Assembly: GCA_024180945.1 (NCBI GenBank)
Contig: JAKSGN010000041.1
Span: 1,364,001-1,428,000, forward strand
DNA length: 64,000 nucleotides
Origin: Macrophomina tecta
Taxonomy: Eukaryota > Ascomycota > Dothideomycetes > Botryosphaeriales > Botryosphaeriaceae
Direction: 5' to 3'
Shown here: positions 34,955 through 46,534 of the stretch, one piece after another
Position numbering within the stretch: position 1 is the first letter of the stretch
Layout: each line of letters opens with the position of its first letter
Notes under the pieces: model-generated
What the model saw: the letters and a program-made list of their open reading frames with translations, nothing else
What the model was told of the DNA's origin: nothing
Databases searched by the model: none
Translations under genes and position numbers: made by a program

Positions 34955-36895
34955 ATGCACCACGACCACCCAACCCGCACGTCGCACGACGGCCACGGCG
35001 AGCCTCTCACTCGTCGCACCTCAGCTCTTGAAGAAGCTCCTACGCTGGTGCCGCCTGCCGGCCTTCCTGGTTTTCCCATCCGTCGGACGAGCACGGCCTC
35101 GCGTGTTACCTTCGAGGATGAGCGCCCCGAAGGTCTGGAAGCTCTGGCCAGGAGTGCTTCGGCCATCAGTGGGCACCACTCCCAATACAGGCGCGAATCT
35201 CTGGATAATGTGTTCGAGCTTCCTTCGATTCAGCGCCCAAAGCCTGCAAAGCCCGGACCATTCAGCACCATCCGTGAGGTGCCCTCTCAGCTAAACACCC
35301 CCTCCTCTACCCGACCGCCGTCTCCTGTTTCCAACAAGTATGAAATCTCGCGCCCTCCCTCGCCCGGGAGCTCCTCCGGAACCCGCACTCCTGCCGAGTA
35401 TGAAAACGGCGTTGGCCAGGCCTATCCAGAGATTGGCACCATTGCGTCATGGCGCGGGGCTATGATCCTGCTCTGCACATGCGGCGCCCAATTGATGGAC
35501 AATGTCTTCATGACTGGCGTCAACATCGCCCTGCCTGCCATCCAGAAGGATTTTGACGTTGACGGCGGAGATCTACAGTGGCTGATTTCTGCCTACACCT
35601 TGACCTTTGGTGGCTTCCTCCTCTTGTCTGGTGTGCTCGCCGACCGGTTCGGACGGAAGTTGATCTTTTGTATTGGCATGGCCACTCTCAGCATCTGGAC
35701 TCTAGCCGACGGCCTGGCCACCTCTTTCATCCAGCTGGCCATCTTCCGCGCTATCCAGGGGATCGGTGCTGCCATGACGGTCCCATCCGCTGTGGGCATT
35801 ATCAGCAACTACTTTGTCGCCAAAGACCGTACTCTTGCCTTGACCATCTTCGGAGCTGCCGGTGCTGTTGGATTTTGTCTCGGCCTCATCTTCGGAGGTT
35901 TCCTGACATCATCCCTCGGCTGGCGCTACATTTTCTATGTTGCTCTTTGCGTCACCAGCGTCCTGGGCATCGTTGCCTGGTTCGCCCTGCCGAAGGACAA
36001 GATTGATGGCAATTCGCGTCCCAAGTTGGATTTCGCGGGCGCTGGAATGTCTACGGCCGGCCTCATCCTGCTCAGCTTTGTGCTTTCCAGCGGCGGAGAG
36101 TATGGATGGGGCAAGGCTTTTATTATTGTGCTGCTCATTCTGAGTGTCGCACTGCTCGTTGCATTTACCTGGGTTGAGAAGAAAGTTTCCAACCCAATCA
36201 TGCCTCTGTCTCTGTGGAAGCTTGAAAACTTTGCAGCCCTGTGGATCGGAGGATTTGGTAAGTTCTACTCTCGATTCCGCCAATGAACAGTTACTAACGT
36301 CCATAAAGTTATGTACGGCGGTTACCAGACCATCATCTACTACACCACTCTCATTGCCCAAGAGATCAACCACCTGAGCGCGGGCCAAACTGCTCTCCGG
36401 TTCCTGCCCATGGGCTGTACCGGCTTCATCTTCTCCCTGTCCATGTCCCGCATGCTCGAATACTTCAATACCAAGTCCCTCCTCATCATCGGCATGGCCA
36501 TCTGTGCCATCGCTCCGGTTCCCTCAGCATTGATTAAGGACGGGGACATCAACTTCTGGAAGCACGTCTTCCCCAGCAGCATTCTGAGTGTAGCCGGAAC
36601 CACCATCGTCTACTGCACCATCACCGTCGTCCTGTTGGCCTCGGTGCCGGTCAACGTCAAGAGTTTGTGTGGTGGAATGATCAACACGGCCTTCCAGATC
36701 GGCAGTGGCGTGGGCCTGGCGCTAGCAAGCGCCATCGTGCAGGCTGTTGACACCAGCAAGGGCCACGGCCCGCTCCAGCAGTATGGCACAGGCCTTTGGT
36801 GCTGCTGTGGTCTGGCTGGAATAGGCATGATTGCTAGCATTTTTGGCGTAAAGAATGTTGGAAAGGCGGCGAGCGGCCCAGTTATGGCTCACTAA
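34955..36895 (+). CDS. MFS drug:H+ antiporter-type transporter, 14-helix (DHA2) family
   Basis: Two exons (34955-36257, 36309-36895) give 629 residues. The protein has an unusually long cytosolic N-terminus of about 165 residues, rich in Ser, Pro, Thr and Arg, with several candidate phosphosites. The membrane part starts at AMILLCTCGAQLMDNVFMTG, followed by the DxQWLISAYTL-type helix 2 start. The loop 2/3 signature GVLADRFGRKL and the RAIQGIGAAMTVPSAVGII block belong to drug-exporting MFS families, and PLSLWKLENFAALWIGGF precedes the intron. About 14 hydrophobic segments can be counted. The intron splits the Val codon after GGF. The substrate is unknown. It neighbours a secreted glycosidase but no biosynthetic genes, so general efflux is as likely as metabolite export. 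Confidence 0.9.
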
Positions 36896-37182
36896 ATGAT
36901 ACCCCTCAAAATTTTGTTCATTTCTTGTTAGACGTTCTTGGGTAAGCAAAGCTATGTATTGGAGATATTTTAGACTCCGAAGGGTTTGGGAAAAAGTTTC
37001 ATGATGTCAGGGATTTTGGTGCAAAACTAGAGCGGGCACTGTTGGGAGAGTTTTCATATTTTAAATTCACTATGAACGACACTTTTTGGGAGCTAGTAGC
37101 TTATATCGGCATCGCATATTCGCACGCTATCCATCCACAAACGATCCTAAAATCGCAAACTGATGTGAGCAGGGCCCCACCA

Positions 37183-38774
37183 TCAAGCGGCATCCCGCCT
37201 TCCCTTCCCCTCCACCACATGCGCTTTCTCGCCCGCATCAACCCCCAGCCACAGAATGTCGGGCCGCGAATAGTGGCCGCCCAGATCCAAGAACCCCTTC
37301 GCCTTCAACACCGCGCCCTCGACATCGCACTCGGCGTACACAATCCCCTCCTCATCCCCACCCAGCGCCCCCTCCTCGCTCACCTCGCGCCCATCCGGCC
37401 CAAACACGCAGCTGCAGCCCCCGCCCGCCGCGCCCATGATCGGCGCCCCCGCCGTCCCCATCGCCTCGATGCCCTTGGCCGTCAGCACCGTCGACGTGTG
37501 CAGCACGTAGCACTGCGCCTCGATCGCGAACGCGCGCGACAGCGTGCGGCAGCCCTCGCGCGACATGCTCCAGAGCGTGGGGTCGGCGGGCCCGCCGTGC
37601 GGCGTGATGGGCGGCCAGGCCGCGACGTGGAGGTGAGGGCGTTGCAGCGCGGTGTGGTATTTGAGCAGCGGCTGGGCGTGCTCCCAGCACGCGAGGGAGG
37701 AGACGGTGGTCGGCGAGGTGGTGGAGGAGAGGTTGAGGGTGGCGGTGTTGTGGAGCTGTCAAGTGTGTGGTTTGTTAGGTTCTAGTTTTTGTGGGGCAAC
37801 TCTTTATCGTTTTTTGTTTGTTTGGGGGATTTTTTTTCATTTTTTTTTTTTGCAGAGGGGTGGGCAATGAGGATGGGCATGAGGATGGTGGCTTACAGTG
37901 TTGGAGCCTCCTGCAGCGTCGCCGAACAGCGTGCGCTCCATATGCTAATTATTGGACATCAGTTTGTGTTCGTGTGGCGGCGATGGATAGGAAGCATACG
38001 GTGGGCTTGATCTTGCGGCGGTGCGTCAGCAGTTCACCTTGGGGCGAGATGATGGCCTGGGCGATGTAGATACTGTTCTCGTGGTTCTCGCTGAAGCCGA
38101 GGACAACGGCAATGGAGTTCGCCGCGGCGGAGGCTTGGATGGTGGAGAGCTCGGGAGAGGGGACGCGCAGCGAGTTTTTGATGTACCGGCTCGTGAGGTC
38201 GAAGTCGACGGGGCGAGACCTGGGGGACCGGCTGGGGGATTAGCGTTTAATCTTCTTGTCCATCTTCCGCTTGTAATTGAGGCAGATGGGAGATCGGGAG
38301 AGGCTCTGGAAAAGGCATTTGACGGTGATAAGAACTCGGCCGTACAAGGGAAAATTAGTCGACCTCCAACCTGCAAGAACAGCAGGGACACATCCCATGC
38401 GCAATTGAAGCGAACGCCTGGACAAAAAGGGCCAAAATACAGTGATATAGTTCGTATCCACTCAGTCGCTCCATGTCGTTAGGTGTATTTCAGCTTCCCG
38501 CAGCATATCAAAGCCAGACCAGTCTTCCCGGGGTTTCTCTCCCGGTTATGGAGACAAACTGGAAAGATTCGGAAGACAAAAGGAGCTCTGACCAGATCCA
38601 AGCGGGATACCCAGTAATCCAGACCTCCGGGAAGGAGATAAGCTTCGCGCCGTTTGCAGCAGCTTCGTCGATCAGGGCGCAGGTCTTCTGGACCGCTTTT
38701 TCGAGATCCAGCCATTCCGGCTCCGCCTGCGTCACGGCGACCTTGATCGTCGTAGATGCTTTTGCCTCGGCCAT
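37183..38774 (-). CDS. Nitrilase / cyanide hydratase family enzyme
   Basis: Four exons (38774-38593, 38219-38000, 37944-37897, 37755-37183) give 340 residues. The family hydrolyses nitriles to acids or amides using a Glu-Lys-Cys triad. Visible are Glu50 in [15 protein letters not shown], the lysine in [12 protein letters not shown] (Lys130 or 132), and Cys173 in [15 protein letters not shown]. Length fits aliphatic and aromatic nitrilases. Intron 1 is long for this genome (373 bp) and intron 3 contains long T/A runs, so exon borders rest on codon continuity (WIW joining [18 protein letters not shown] joining LHNTATL). The C-terminus is shorter than in cyanide hydratases, which supports a true nitrilase. 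The substrate is unknown. Confidence 0.87.
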
Positions 38775-41700
38775 TGTTGACGGAGATCAAAATGAAGAAC
38801 TGGAGAGGGCTGGCATGTAGCAACCAAGAAGGGTGAAAATAGAGAGCTTATGCGGAGTCCCGAAAACGGCACTCAAGTGAGGGGTCGCGCAGATCAACGT
38901 CCTGACAGGATGCTGGCTGCTTATATGCATCTCCAGCCATTGCTTTTATCTGCATCATCTGCCGAACGCCGAGCTAGAAAGAGTGGACGCTGATAGGGAG
39001 CAGCTAGATATCGAGCCTGAAATACGCGCGCGGTGCCGCGGGATGGGCCAGAGACGAAGCCATAAGCAGTTTCGCGGGGTGGCAGTGGTGTGGTATCGGT
39101 GCTGATCACTGCGGAACAGACGCGTGCATCGCGGAATTCCGTGCAGCCTCAACGCGCCTCGCCCACCTGGCCGAGAATAGACCCTTTCCCGCGGCCTGGC
39201 GCGCCTCCGCGACTTCCCGCCGCAACAACGGAACGAGATACGCGTGTCCGCCGCACGCAGTCGCCTGACCGTCAGCCGTGATGCCATGGGGACTTTTTTT
39301 TGTTTTACTGCCAAGCAGGCGGCTGTTCTCGAGCGGCCTCTCCATCTACTGGAAACGAGCGGCAGTCTTCCGACCGTTGTATCTGAGACCTGACTAGCGC
39401 GGACGTGAGAAGAGATTGCCTGGCGAGATCTCCCCTCTTGCCCCCTCCCCCCGGCGAGAGAAACGCGTGGGAGCCCAAAAATAGCGTCCTTTCTGGCCTC
39501 GCTGCCCGACTTCCCCGCCGTAAAACGGTCGCCGCACGTTCCCTTGTCTTGGCTCTCTGCGCGCGACTGCCACCGGCGTCGATCACACACGACACAGATC
39601 CGACGACCGAAGAGCGTCGGGTGCTGGGCGCCATTGTCCTCCTGCGGCGCCTTGGCGCGCACAACACACCCGGCGAGCACATACAATGCGTTCGAAGGAA
39701 CCCGTACATGGCCCCACGCCCAGTATAGATGCGTCGGACATCTGCAGGGAAGCGCGGGAGCAGGGAAGAGTGGCTGAAGAAGACGTCCACTAGAAGCCAC
39801 TTTGAAACGTCTCTAGTGCGGGTGCGATCCAACGCTTGTTCGGACGGATGTCTTCCGCATCCTACGGCACGCCACACCCAGTCGCGTGCGGAAGCCATGA
39901 AAAGGGTGTTATGTGGGAAGTGCCTGACTGTAAGACGGCCGGCCAATGGGATCATTTCGCGAGAGGGACCATCCTGGCCCGCCGGATGGAGAGCTCTGCT
40001 TCCCCGGACCAGGAGCGTGGCAGATGCAAATGCGTTCCATGACGAGCTGTGCTATTGCTCGTGTGAGCTTGTTGTGATGACCGGGTCTCGAGATGCCCGT
40101 CCTGCACTCTTACCTATTCGAGGGCCTATTTGAGTTCATGTAGGAAGGTCGGATGATGGCGTGTGCCACTCGGAGAAACCCTGCGTAGACAGAGCCCGGC
40201 AACGACAAGTTGGCTCAAGATCTTCTATTGGCTCTCACTGGTCTGTGCCCCCTTGCTGGTGCTCCTGCACAGGATTTATTTGCAGACGGGAGTGTTGGGG
40301 GTTAGGCGCCGATCTTATGGGCCTCGCAGCCGCCGTGGGTTTTTCTGGACTGCGCGTGCCTACCCCGATCTTGGAAAGGGACAACGCACCTGCACTGATG
40401 CAAGTAGTCCCGTGCTGATTATAAATAAATGTGTCAGCACGTCAATCCCTATTCTGCAGGCCCGCGGATGAGTCGACAACAGAGACACGGCGGTGGAAAA
40501 AGGTGGAAACCTGCTGCTGCCACGCAGTCGACGATCAGCTGGCCGGGGTGTTGCAAAGGGAACGAATATGTGGAGCAATTTCCTCACGTTTGCGTCAGAG
40601 AAAAACCTGGTCCTTGTACCGAGATGCAAGAGTCCCTCATCGACACCCCGAGGCAGGAACGGACGGTGGTCTCATCTTGTCCACCAGAAAGGGAAAACGG
40701 CTTGTCAGCAGTGGTCCCTGTCGGCATAAACAATATGCCCCCTTCAACTGACGGCGCCGGCCAGACAGGTGCCACCGCGCCTCTGCATGAGCACGACCAA
40801 CATCTCGGCGGCTCTATCCAGAACGCCCGTCCTCCATCTAGGCAGGTCGTCGGCCACTCCTGTCCACGGATGCGCGGCCATCTCATTACAGACGCGAGGC
40901 GTTCTCTCGCCTCCCTCTTAGCACGTCCCGCTCCGCTATCCAGGTCCCAGTGGGGTGGCCCCCTGCGCATTCTCGCTTTCGCGAAGCGAGAAAGTAGTTG
41001 GCTACGCAAAGAGCGAAAAGAGCGTGTGCACCGTGCAGCACAAGCGCCGCCGCTCTGCCCGCTGTCGATCAAGCCCTACTGTTGTAGTTCCACCTTGGCC
41101 TCCTCCCGCCTCTTCCTCCCGGCCGGTGCTATCTCCCAGATGGCCCAATGCAGCTTAGACCAGCTCAGCTATTGCACCTCGCTCCGTCACTCTACGCTGC
41201 GCCCTTTTTCGTTGCGGCGCGTGTCTTATTTTCCAGTCCCCACCGATGCGGACGTAGGAACCTCTGTGAGCTGATGTGCCAGCGCCCGCTGTCAACAACG
41301 TGGACTGATTTTTGGTGGGGAATCACCAGGGGGGAAATTTTTTTTTTTTTGTTCAGCCATTTCACGTGCCTAGCGGCGCGTCTGCTGCCTAGGGGGAGTC
41401 TCGTGGCTCCAGAGAGAGCGACTATCCTGAAAAGTCCCACGTGTGCATGTGACCTGGAAAAACACAGACGTTCTTGGAGCCCAACGTAACAACGATGTTT
41501 GATGGCGATCAGGTCGCGGTCTGGCTCCGCTGAGTAATGAAGCACCCTTCGTCCAAGCTCAGAAACAATTGCTGTGTTGCTGCGTGCTGATCATCCGCGA
41601 ACGTCCAATTGGCAATTTTGGCGCAGGGCAAAAGCTAAAAGGCCGGTATCCATGGCCATGATCGACGCGCTGCCGCGGGTTGGGGGGGAAGGATTGTGGC

Positions 41701-44700
41701 TCAACAGTTGAGCATCATTATGTTGCCTGAACGCTGAGCGGCGAGGCGAGACGGCAAAGTTCAACGGCAAAGTAAAGCGGCCAGAGGCGGTAAAAATGAA
41801 CAGAAAGATTTTCGCAATTGCGGAGAAAATCGCTTTCATTAACAAGGAAAACTTTTTCGGCGCTCTATCCTACAAATGCCCGCGGTTGGCAACGAATGGG
41901 TATAAGGAGAATCTCTAACAAATGACGCAAGTCTTCTTTTTCTGCTTCTCGTAGTCCTTTCCGACTCTTTCTATCGGCGTCACTGCTTCGTCGTGGGCGG
42001 AACCATGGTCTGGTGACGTGCATATATGTGGGAAGGAAACGGGGGGAAGGGCGGTAGGTGGGGAGAGGGAGGGGTGTTTTTGGCAGGGAAAAGCCTGCTT
42101 TTCCGGTGGGGTGTTATCAAGCTCGTGTTATAGCCTTGTTCCACAGACCTCTTCTGCTCGTCGCAGCCGCAGACGCGCACCAATGTTTCCGTTTGCCGCA
42201 CGAGCCAATGGGCACAGTTCGCTGTTGGGAAGGGCGGCCTCCCAAGGAGGGAGTGACGGCTCCGCCGCATATGCGTTGGCCATGACAGCGGCACCAGAGG
42301 GAGGGAGATCGATGAGCTGTTAACACGCGTCTCCACAGAACAGCGCGGGCTTTGGCTTCGCTCGTGACCTTGAGCCGGGTTCATGATGGTTTAGTGATGA
42401 TAGTCCCGACTGCGGGTGGCTGCCACGCGAGTCGTCAGGGCGGAGGGGTGCCGAGCCTGCCGATTGGCCTTCTTGCAGACAGCACAGCCCTCAGGCCGCC
42501 CAATCGAAGTAAGCGGTTCCGGGGTCCATCGATTGTTCGTGATGCTGCTGCTGTCTGCGCGTCCGGCGACTCGGATAATTCTGCGGCGCGACTGTGCGAG
42601 CACAGAAAAGGCAAGATCCACTTTGCGCGAGGGAAAAAACAAAGAGAAAAAAAAAAGGATGGACCCAGGGTTTGCGTGTGTATGTCTGCTGCGACTCTGG
42701 GGTCCGCGGGCGCTGATTTGGCGGCGGTCGCGCGATGCCGACGTTCCGAAAAAGCTTAGCTCCCGCGAAAAGGTGGCTAGTCCAACGGTCGGCTTGCTTT
42801 GGTGGGGGGGATGGTGCGGCGCGAAAGAGCGAGAGGCGGGTCGGCTTTGGGAGCGAGGGATCAGGAATTGCTTGGCCGGAGGGATGGATCAGGAAGAGAA
42901 GGGCTCCGGAGGCATTGAGAGGAGGACTCCAACGCCGCCGGGCGGACGGGAGTTTGCGGAGTGCTGACGACGGACAGGGCCATGACTCGGAGCTGGCATG
43001 CTGGTGGTCGCTCCAGATTTCAAGCGGTGTGACGGTTCAAGAGGGCGGTCCTGGACGGGCTGATTAGCAATTGGGGGAGGGCGACGGCGGGAACAGATGT
43101 ACGTGTTATTGATCGCACTTGTCGCAATTGCCGCCGTGGTTCACGTTCTTGGTGTTGAGGACGCCGCAGGCGGTGGAGCGCGAGGCGGCACAAGGGGCCT
43201 TTTCGACAATCTGATGGCCGCAGCCATAGCGGTGGACAACCTGGGTGCACATGGCGGGAGCTCAATGGGGGATGCGTGCTGTCGGAGGGGTCGCTAGGGC
43301 GGGGGAGTTTATATATGGATGGTGGTTCGAGAAGGGTCAGGGCTGTTTTGTGGCTAGCCGGTTCGGACGGTGGCCCCGGAGATTCTTCAGGCGGTGGTGG
43401 AGAGAGAGCAGCGCATTGGGATTCGCGCAGGCTGGGCGCGGGCACGTCACGGGCGCCCAACGCAAATAAGCTCTGCGAGATGCACCAGCGCGCGAGGGCA
43501 GGAGGCCGGTCCGCTGAGGGCGGGCGACGGGCGTGCTGCAACTGAGCGGCAGCGGGCCCCAAGGCCGCGAGCCGCGCACGCAGGCAGAGGCGGACGGCGG
43601 CGGGCGGCGGGCACGGCCGGGCAGGGCAGGACAGGACAGGACATGGCAGGACTGGACAGGGCGGGACAGGACAGGGCAGAACAGGGCAGGACAGGGCAGG
43701 GCAAGGCAGAAATTGATTGACAGCCGCGCCCTCTGGCGATCTGCAGGGGCTCCATCGAACCGCAACGGCGGCGCGGGAGCTGCTGCTGCGCCGAAGGAAA
43801 AGAAGGAGGCCTCAGAAGCAGCCATCGACGATCCAGCCATCGCACGGGCGCGACGCGGCGGCAGCGCGCGGAAGTGCCGGTTGCGAGTCGAGCGGCGGGA
43901 CAGTTGCTGCGCGGCCACAAGGTGGTGGGCGGGTGTCGCGTGGCAGCCTCGATATTGGCAGCTGTCGCTGCTCGTCACCCACAAACGTTGCAGGCTCGTT
44001 CGCCCGTCCGTCTGCTCGTTCGTTCGCCCGTCGGACCACTCCCCTCTTCGGTCGCTTTCGCCGCCAGAAACCCGCCGCCGATCCACCTCCTGTAAGCCGT
44101 TAGCCAGCTAAGCCCTTTCTCAGCCTTGTCCGCAGCTCTGACGCCCGCTCCTGCCAGCTGGCCGTCCTGCTGCACTCCTCCTCGACACTGCCGCCTGCCC
44201 GCCCACGGCGTCCACTCTTCCACTCGCCGCCTTACACGATTCACTCCCTCTGCCACCGCTCGCTAGCCTTGCCTTGTCCCGGAAACCTCCATCTCGATTG
44301 ATCATCGCACAAGCTGCATCCCACGGCAACGCATGTCGTTCCCGCCATCCGGCCGCCGCCCTGGCCGCGAGCGGCCTCCTTCCTTCCGGCCACCCGCGTT
44401 TGAGCTACATCCGGTCGGCCTGGACGGGAATCAATCGTCGTCCAGCGGCTCGGCCCTTCTCTCCTGCATCCAGCTGTCAGTCATTGCGGGGCCCGGCACG
44501 CCTTCCAATTGGGGGCTGGCCCTCCCCTCCTGGCCAATGATGCCGAGCAACGAACCTTGCTCCGTCGTGTATAACCTCACCAAATTCGCCCAATCGTGCC
44601 GCCTGCTTCCGTGTCTCAGCTCGTCGCCGTCTTCTCCGGTCCTCTGCCGCTTAGCAACGGCGCCACCGTGCCCGTGACCTGTCTCTTCCTTGCCGCTCTT

Positions 44701-45265
44701 GGTCTGACGTCTTTGCACCTTGCCACCGCTGTTGTGGCTCCACGTCCGAATTGCGCTGCAACTCTGGCGCCAGCCTGCCCGAATAGCTCATTGGGATACG
44801 TGATGAACAACTACTCTGCATGAGCACCTCGCTAGAGAGACCAATAACATCTCGCAGAATTGCCGAGCTTCTTGGTTGGCAGCAAACTCACCGGACCATT
44901 GCATTCCTGCCTGGTTGGCTGCCTACGGCTACACGTATTATCGTGTGTGATGAGAAGAGACTTGTAGAAAGGTAAAGATTTGTGGCCGCCGAAGAAAATC
45001 CGCAGATCACTCGAACTTTGCATTCCACGTCGCAATTTCAGCTACACTTGATTCTACAGTGTGTGCAAGCCAGGATTATTGGCTCATAGCCTCATAGTAC
45101 CGTCTTAAGTGCATTTGACATTGATCCTGGGATCTCGATTAGAGGCAACAGCCAAGGCATGGCCATTAAACATGCAACATTTTCGGAGCAAGCTTTCTCG
45201 AGCAAGGGCCGCTGCGCTCCGTCAAATTCGGCAGGACTTCCAGGGCTGACAAGATATGGGCGCTT
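38775..45265. other. 6.5 kb gene-poor region
   Basis: Long stop-free stretches occur in most frames because the sequence is GC-rich. None reads as a protein domain, has a consistent splice structure or carries a convincing signal peptide. Simple-sequence features are a T10 run near 41340, an A10 run near 42648 and the pentanucleotide minisatellite near 43616-43710. The stretch 43900-44300 is C/T- and G/C-rich. It may hold long leaders or non-coding transcripts, but nothing can be supported. Confidence 0.5.
43616..43710 (+). repeat. Pentanucleotide minisatellite (GGACA/GGGCA)n
   Basis: About 18 imperfect copies of a 5-base unit alternate between GGACA and GGGCA, with a few GAACA, TGGCA and CGGGA variants. 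The purine-rich strand is +. It interrupts otherwise mixed GC-rich sequence and may be length-polymorphic. Confidence 0.9.
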
Positions 45266-46534
45266 TTAGAAGAGCTCATCCTCTTTCGCTAGCGTGTCTC
45301 TCGTCAGCTCTTCCAGGCTCCGCACGCCAGCAAGATGCATGTTCATCAGTAAATCTCCACACATCGCCCGAAGAACATGCCTGACCCCGTCCTCACCGCC
45401 AATTGCCAGTCCATAAGCGTAAGGGCGCCCAATGAAGACGCACTTTGCCCCTAGGGCAAGAGCCTTCATGATGTCGGCTCCACATCGCACTCCACTATCA
45501 AACATAACCTCCAGCTTTTCCCCCACGGCATCTACTATCCTTGGCAGCATCCCAAGGCTACTGACCCCGCCATCCTGCTGCCGACCTCCGTGGTTGCTGA
45601 CCACAATGCCCTGGACGCCCGCCTGCGCCGCCTTCTTAGCATCGTCAACACTCTGGATTCCCTTAAGGACAATCGGCCCATCCCAATGCTCTTTCAGGAA
45701 CTCAATGTCCTCCCAGCTGTGAGAGTGGCCAGGGAAAATGATCTTTGTCCATTCTTGCGCGGCTTTTCCAATGCTGTCGCCAACGTCGGAGTGCTCGTGA
45801 TCCGGAGTCTCACCGATGTCGATGCCGTGCTTTTCCTTGAACCTCTTGCGGAATGCAGGGTCCGTGAAGCCGAGTTCCACTCCGATTCTGTCGGCGTGGA
45901 TAAAAGGGTTGTATCCGTTGTCCATGTCGGAAGGCCGCCATCCGAGAACGTATGTGTCCAGGGTCACGAAAAGCGCGGTATAGCCTGCGGCTTTGGCTCG
46001 GTTGAGCAGAGAGATGGTAACATCATCATGCTCCCGGCTGGGCCAGTAGAGCTGGTACCACCGCGTACCGTTTCCATTTGCCTTGGCCACGTCCTCGATG
46101 CTGGTGCTGCTCGCGGTGCTGAGCGTGTATGGAACATCAACCGATGCGGCAGCCCTGGCGGCAGCCGCCTCTCCGGCCGGGTTGAAGATTTTTTGGACAC
46201 CGATTGGAGCGATGGCGATCGGGAACCTCAAACTCTCGCCAAGCACGGTGGTTGCGGTGTCGCTGAATAATTCGTTGCCGTCTGCGTCCTTGCGACTTGG
46301 GACCAGCCGCTTCGGAATGATGGAGTAGCGGGAGAATGCGGCAAGGTTCTTCTGGTACGTCTGCCCAGCTCCAGCGTTGCCGTGAATATACCCCCACGAC
46401 TGGGCTGAGAGCGTCTTTTCGGCCATGACCTCCCATTGCGAGGACTGGAAGGTGAAAGGCGGGCGTGCTGAGTGCAGGCCGGCCTGGAAAACCGCCTGTT
46501 CGTACGCGATGGGATCTGACTGCGGCTGCGCCAT
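45266..46534 (-). CDS. FMN-dependent alpha-hydroxy acid oxidase (lactate 2-monooxygenase-like)
   Basis: A single exon encodes 422 residues. The family oxidises L-2-hydroxy acids with FMN, and the closest type appears to be lactate oxidase/lactate 2-monooxygenase. The FMN-site segments seen are PIAIAPIGVQ, the YTLSTASSTSIEDV block and WYQLYW. FVTLDTYVLGWRPSDMDNG and the phosphate-site region FDSGVRCGADIMKALALGAKCVFIGRPYAYGL also match. The catalytic His lies in IVVSNHGGRQQDGG. No mitochondrial cytochrome b2 domain is present, so electrons probably go to oxygen. The N-terminus lacks a clear presequence, and the C-terminus (EDELF) lacks a clear peroxisomal signal. Confidence 0.92.
   Translation of the reverse strand: MAQPQSDPIAYEQAVFQAGLHSARPPFTFQSSQWEVMAEKTLSAQSWGYIHGNAGAGQTYQKNLAAFSRYSIIPKRLVPSRKDADGNELFSDTATTVLGESLRFPIAIAPIGVQKIFNPAGEAAAARAAASVDVPYTLSTASSTSIEDVAKANGNGTRWYQLYWPSREHDDVTISLLNRAKAAGYTALFVTLDTYVLGWRPSDMDNGYNPFIHADRIGVELGFTDPAFRKRFKEKHGIDIGETPDHEHSDVGDSIGKAAQEWTKIIFPGHSHSWEDIEFLKEHWDGPIVLKGIQSVDDAKKAAQAGVQGIVVSNHGGRQQDGGVSSLGMLPRIVDAVGEKLEVMFDSGVRCGADIMKALALGAKCVFIGRPYAYGLAIGGEDGVRHVLRAMCGDLLMNMHLAGVRSLEELTRDTLAKEDELF

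Noticed and set aside
39305..39955. 216-codon minus-strand opening
   Set aside because: It is Arg/Ser-rich with overlapping openings on the other strand and no domain or splice support. Chance in GC-rich DNA.
43337..44111. Long overlapping ORFs on both strands, 192-249 codons
   Set aside because: They owe their openness to the pentameric repeat and to GC-rich sequence. The peptides are periodic (SCPVLSCPAL) or low complexity.
44596..44823. 75-codon ORF with a hydrophobic segment, possible secreted peptide
   Set aside because: The hydrophobic stretch is not at the N-terminus and no conserved cysteine pattern or promoter context supports it.
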